From assembly GCA_022561895.1 (NCBI GenBank), contig JADFQH010000030.1:8326-16131 (forward strand): a DNA stretch of 7,806 nt, given 5' to 3'. The position numbers and the translations under genes are program-made. The notes under the pieces were generated by a model. The model did not search any database and was not told the DNA's origin. It was given only the letters and a program-made list of their open reading frames with translations. This stretch comes from Methanobacteriota archaeon (lineage in GTDB: Archaea > Halobacteriota > Halobacteria > Halobacteriales > Halalkalicoccaceae). Within the stretch, counting starts at the first letter, position 1; every line of letters begins with the position of its first letter. This document shows positions 5,755-7,806 of this stretch, piece after piece.

Positions 5755-5763
5755 GATTATCAA
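5755..5763 (-). promoter_or_regulatory. TATA box of the zinc-ribbon/Hsp20 operon
   Basis: On the minus strand the sequence reads TTGATAATC, with its centre about 26 nt upstream of the ATG at 5733. That spacing puts the transcription start at or next to the A of the start codon, the arrangement of leaderless haloarchaeal messages. It is the only AT-rich stretch before the gene. Confidence 0.55.
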
Positions 5764-5846
5764 TGTCGTGGGTGAGGAGGATCGCTACCGCCGCGTCCAT
5801 CGTAGTTATTTCCACCGTGAACTGTACCGATAGTTCCACACAACAG

Positions 5847-5853
5847 CTATACT
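5847..5853 (+). promoter_or_regulatory. Likely TATA box of the amine oxidase gene
   Basis: CTATACT lies about 26 nt before the ATG at 5876, consistent with a leaderless transcript. Further upstream, TAGTT...TTCCAC occurs twice (5803-5815 and 5831-5838), a direct repeat that might bind a regulator. The spacing to the ATG supports choosing 5876 over the in-frame GTG at 5861. Confidence 0.45.
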
Positions 5854-5875
5854 CGATGGCGTGGCTCTTGGTAAC

Positions 5876-7774
5876 ATGGCAACAGAAACGGCGATGAGAG
5901 CCGATCATCCGTACGATCCCCTGACAGCTGAGGAGATCGACCGCGCACGCGAGATCGTAGAGAACGAACGCGAGCTCGGCGAGCGGACGCGATACGTAAA
6001 GATCGTTCTCGACGAGCCGCCGAAGGAGGCTGTCAACGAGTTCGAGGCGAGCGAGACGGACGCCGAGCGGGCGGCGTTCGTCATCCTCCGGGATAGCGAG
6101 GAGCCAACGACCTACGAGGGAGTGATCTCGCTCGATACTGAGGAGGTCACTTCGTGGGAAGCGAAACCGAACGTCCAGCCCTCGATCACCTTAGAGGAGT
6201 TCGATCTGTGCGAGGAGACGGTCAAAAACAACGAGGAATGGCGAGAGGCCGCCGCAAAGCGCGGCGTCGAGGAGTTCGATCTCGCGATCGTCGATCCGTG
6301 GTCGGCGGGCCACCATCTCGTTCCCGAGGGCGTCGATCGGAACCGACGGCTCGCCCACGCCATGTCGTGGATGCGCACGAGCGAGGAGGACAACGGCTAC
6401 GCGCGGCCGATGGACGGCCTGCACGCGTGGGTCGACCTCGACGAGATGGAGGTCGTGAAAGTGCTCGATCGGGGCGTCACGGTTGATGACGTGGTGAACG
6501 ACCTCGAAGACGCCACCTACCGCGAGGAGGACCGAGAGCTTCGCACCGATCTCAAGCCGTACAACGTCGACCAGCCCGAAGGACCGAGTTGGAAGATCGA
6601 CGGACGGAAGATCGAGTGGCAGAAGTGGCATCTCCGGGTGGGGTGGACACAGCGCGAGGGGCTCGTTCTCTACAACATCGGTTACGAGGAGGACGGAGAG
6701 ATCAGGAAGATCGTTCATCGTGCCTCGGCGGCGGAGATGTCGGTTCCCTACGGTGACCCGGACCCGAATCACAACTGGAAGAACGCCTTCGACATCGGCG
6801 AGTACAACATCGGGCGGCTGGCGAACGCGCTTTCGGAGGGCTGTGACTGTCTGGGCTACATGCATTACTTCGACGCGGTGATGAACGATACCAGTGGTGA
6901 GGTGAGCGTCGTCCCGAACGCGATCTGCCTCCACGAAGAGGATTTTGGAACTCTTTGGAAACACACCGACTGGCGCACCGAGAGCACGGAAGTGCGGCGA
7001 AACCGCCGCCTCGTCATCTCCTTCGTCGCGACCGTCGGGAACTACGACTACGAGTTCAACTGGTACTTCTACCAAGATGGCTCGATCGAGCCACAGGTCC
7101 GGCTGACGGGGATCAACAACAACGGACTCGTTTCCGACGACGAGGAGCCGACGTCAGGCTACTACGAGCTGATGGCTCCGAACATCAAGGGGATGGTCCA
7201 CCAGCATTTCTTCAACTTCCGCCTCGACATGGCGGTCGACGGGGAGAAAAACGAACTTTACCGACGACAGAACGAGCGCATTCCGAAGGGTCCTGAAAAG
7301 AAAATCGAGTGGGACGGCGAGGACGGTGTCGATGGGATCAACCCCACGGGGGCGACCTTCTACTCCGAGAAGACGAAGCTCGAAACGGAAAAACAGGCCC
7401 GAGAGCTAATCGACTCCCTGAAGGGCCGGTACTGGCAGGTCGAGAACCCCGAGAAGACGAACTATCTCGACCAGCCGGTCGGATACAAACTCGTGCCGGG
7501 CGAGAACGTCGAGGCCTGTGCCCAGCGCGAGTCGAGCATCATCGACCGGGCGACGTTCATCAAGTACCACCTCTGGGCAACCCCATATCGTGAGGATGAG
7601 CGGTTTCCGGCCGGTGAGTACCCCAACCAGAGCCCCGGCGGGGATGGGCTTCCGAAGAGGGCCCTGTACCTGGTGGCCTTCCCGCAGCCGGGTGTGTGGG
7701 AGAGCCGGTACCGGGGTCCGCACGGCGACAAAGTCTGGGTGGACCTGTACGATCACTGGCTGGATCCGGCCTGA
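5876..7774 (+). CDS. Copper amine oxidase fused to a nitrile-hydratase-beta-like tail (chimeric ORF)
   Basis: 632 residues from the ATG at 5876. Residues 1 to ~593 are a copper-containing primary-amine oxidase like the Arthrobacter enzyme: catalytic-base Asp at D306 in FDIGEY, GCDCLGYMHYFDAV, ICLHEEDFGTLWKH, the topaquinone precursor Y390 in TVGNYDY, and copper ligands H442 and H444 in HQH. D306 to Y390 is 84 residues, as in the Arthrobacter enzyme. This enzyme class turns primary amines plus O2 into aldehyde, NH3 and H2O2. After NQSPGGDGLP (584-593) the expected WYT.G..H.PR region with the third copper His is absent. Instead ALYLVAFPQPGVWES and KVWVDLYDHWLDPA follow, which resemble the end of nitrile hydratase beta. 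H616 falls near the expected place but without the motif. As encoded the protein should not bind copper normally or form the cofactor. A frameshift does not explain the tail. Confidence 0.85.
   Translation: MATETAMRADHPYDPLTAEEIDRAREIVENERELGERTRYVKIVLDEPPKEAVNEFEASETDAERAAFVILRDSEEPTTYEGVISLDTEEVTSWEAKPNVQPSITLEEFDLCEETVKNNEEWREAAAKRGVEEFDLAIVDPWSAGHHLVPEGVDRNRRLAHAMSWMRTSEEDNGYARPMDGLHAWVDLDEMEVVKVLDRGVTVDDVVNDLEDATYREEDRELRTDLKPYNVDQPEGPSWKIDGRKIEWQKWHLRVGWTQREGLVLYNIGYEEDGEIRKIVHRASAAEMSVPYGDPDPNHNWKNAFDIGEYNIGRLANALSEGCDCLGYMHYFDAVMNDTSGEVSVVPNAICLHEEDFGTLWKHTDWRTESTEVRRNRRLVISFVATVGNYDYEFNWYFYQDGSIEPQVRLTGINNNGLVSDDEEPTSGYYELMAPNIKGMVHQHFFNFRLDMAVDGEKNELYRRQNERIPKGPEKKIEWDGEDGVDGINPTGATFYSEKTKLETEKQARELIDSLKGRYWQVENPEKTNYLDQPVGYKLVPGENVEACAQRESSIIDRATFIKYHLWATPYREDERFPAGEYPNQSPGGDGLPKRALYLVAFPQPGVWESRYRGPHGDKVWVDLYDHWLDPA
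7655..7774 (+). pseudogene. C-terminal fragment of a nitrile hydratase beta subunit
   Basis: The last 39 codons of the ORF encode a small beta-rich tail: ALYLVAFPQPGVWES, a loop, then KVWVDLYDHWLDPA. Nitrile hydratase beta subunits end in an SH3-like barrel of the form LYTVxFxxxELWG...VxVDLWEXYLEPA, which this matches closely. The rest of beta (about 180 residues) is missing. Codon choice shifts here to CTG, GTG, CCG and AGC, whereas the amine oxidase part uses more CTC, GTC and TCG, suggesting a different origin. The next ATG fits an alpha subunit, giving the beta-alpha order known from actinobacterial nitrile hydratase operons. Nitrile hydratase converts nitriles to amides using a Co or Fe centre in alpha. 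Confidence 0.68.
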
Positions 7775-7779
7775 ACAGA

Positions 7780-7785
7780 GGGAGG
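7780..7785 (+). promoter_or_regulatory. Strong Shine-Dalgarno before the last ATG
   Basis: GGGAGG at 7780-7785 is followed by 5 nt and then ATG at 7791. It is the clearest ribosome binding site in the window; the other genes mostly lack one. This supports translation of the following partial gene and fits an operon-internal or bacterial-type start. Confidence 0.65.
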
Positions 7786-7790
7786 ACCAT

Positions 7791-7806
7791 ATGACGGACG
7801 AGCACG
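7791..7806 (+). CDS. Start of a downstream gene, possibly nitrile hydratase alpha subunit
   Basis: Only five codons are in the window (MTDEH), 16 nt after the TGA of the chimeric ORF. Nitrile hydratase alpha subunits often begin with a short Asp/Glu/His-rich stretch, and the preceding ORF ends like a beta subunit, so alpha is the natural expectation. Five residues cannot prove it. Confidence 0.45.

Noticed and set aside
6191..7075. 294-codon minus-strand ORF
   Set aside because: It is antisense to the amine oxidase core containing the TPQ and catalytic Asp motifs; a codon-position shadow.
7655..7774. Simple frameshift in the amine oxidase as the cause of the odd tail
   Set aside because: The expected W-Y-T-x-G-x-x-H motif was not seen downstream, and the tail has its own coherent nitrile-hydratase-like sequence, so replacement fits better than frameshift.

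Overview
The window reads as a haloarchaeal chromosome segment. It is GC-rich, the predicted proteins are strongly acidic (many D/E, few K), genes are tightly packed, and several genes have a TATA-like element about 26 nt before the start codon, as in leaderless haloarchaeal transcripts. Most proteins belong to haloarchaeal families. The last ~150 bases look different and are discussed below. No tRNA, rRNA, CRISPR array or transposase gene is visible, and no gene-free stretch exceeds 160 bases.

Left part (1-852): the 3' end of a glucosyl-3-phosphoglycerate synthase-like glycosyltransferase converges, with a 2-nt gap, on a small winged-helix gene (76 aa) on the minus strand. The 157-nt intergenic region after it carries short repeats near both divergent starts.

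Regulator/TumE-like module (853-1984): a winged-helix regulator (DUF7342-like, 179 aa) is followed 6 nt later, in the same reading frame, by a 166-aa protein that resembles TumE-like toxin-antitoxin partners. The promoter region has an inverted repeat around a TATA box and a hairpin just before the ATG. The second gene ends inside a 103-nt element with perfect 16-nt inverted termini and two internal hairpins. This element is either a MITE-like insertion or a structured RNA.

Housekeeping-like block (2024-5065): a small conserved haloarchaeal protein (DUF7109-like), a CoA-pyrophosphatase-type Nudix hydrolase, a conserved haloarchaeal protein (DUF7388-like) and a DadA-type FAD-dependent oxidoreductase all run on the plus strand. 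They meet, with no intergenic base, a minus-strand pair: a small zinc-ribbon protein whose stop overlaps the start of an Hsp20 small heat-shock protein.

Right part (5876-7806): a long ORF is a convincing copper amine oxidase up to about residue 593, with the TPQ tyrosine, catalytic Asp and two of three copper His. It then switches abruptly to a ~39-residue tail that looks like the C-terminus of a nitrile hydratase beta subunit. Directly after the stop comes a strong Shine-Dalgarno and an ATG opening MTDEH, which fits the start of a nitrile hydratase alpha subunit. The third copper-ligand motif is missing. The junction near 7646-7663 is the most striking observation in the window: it is a natural recombination, a horizontally acquired nitrile hydratase operon, or a chimeric assembly.
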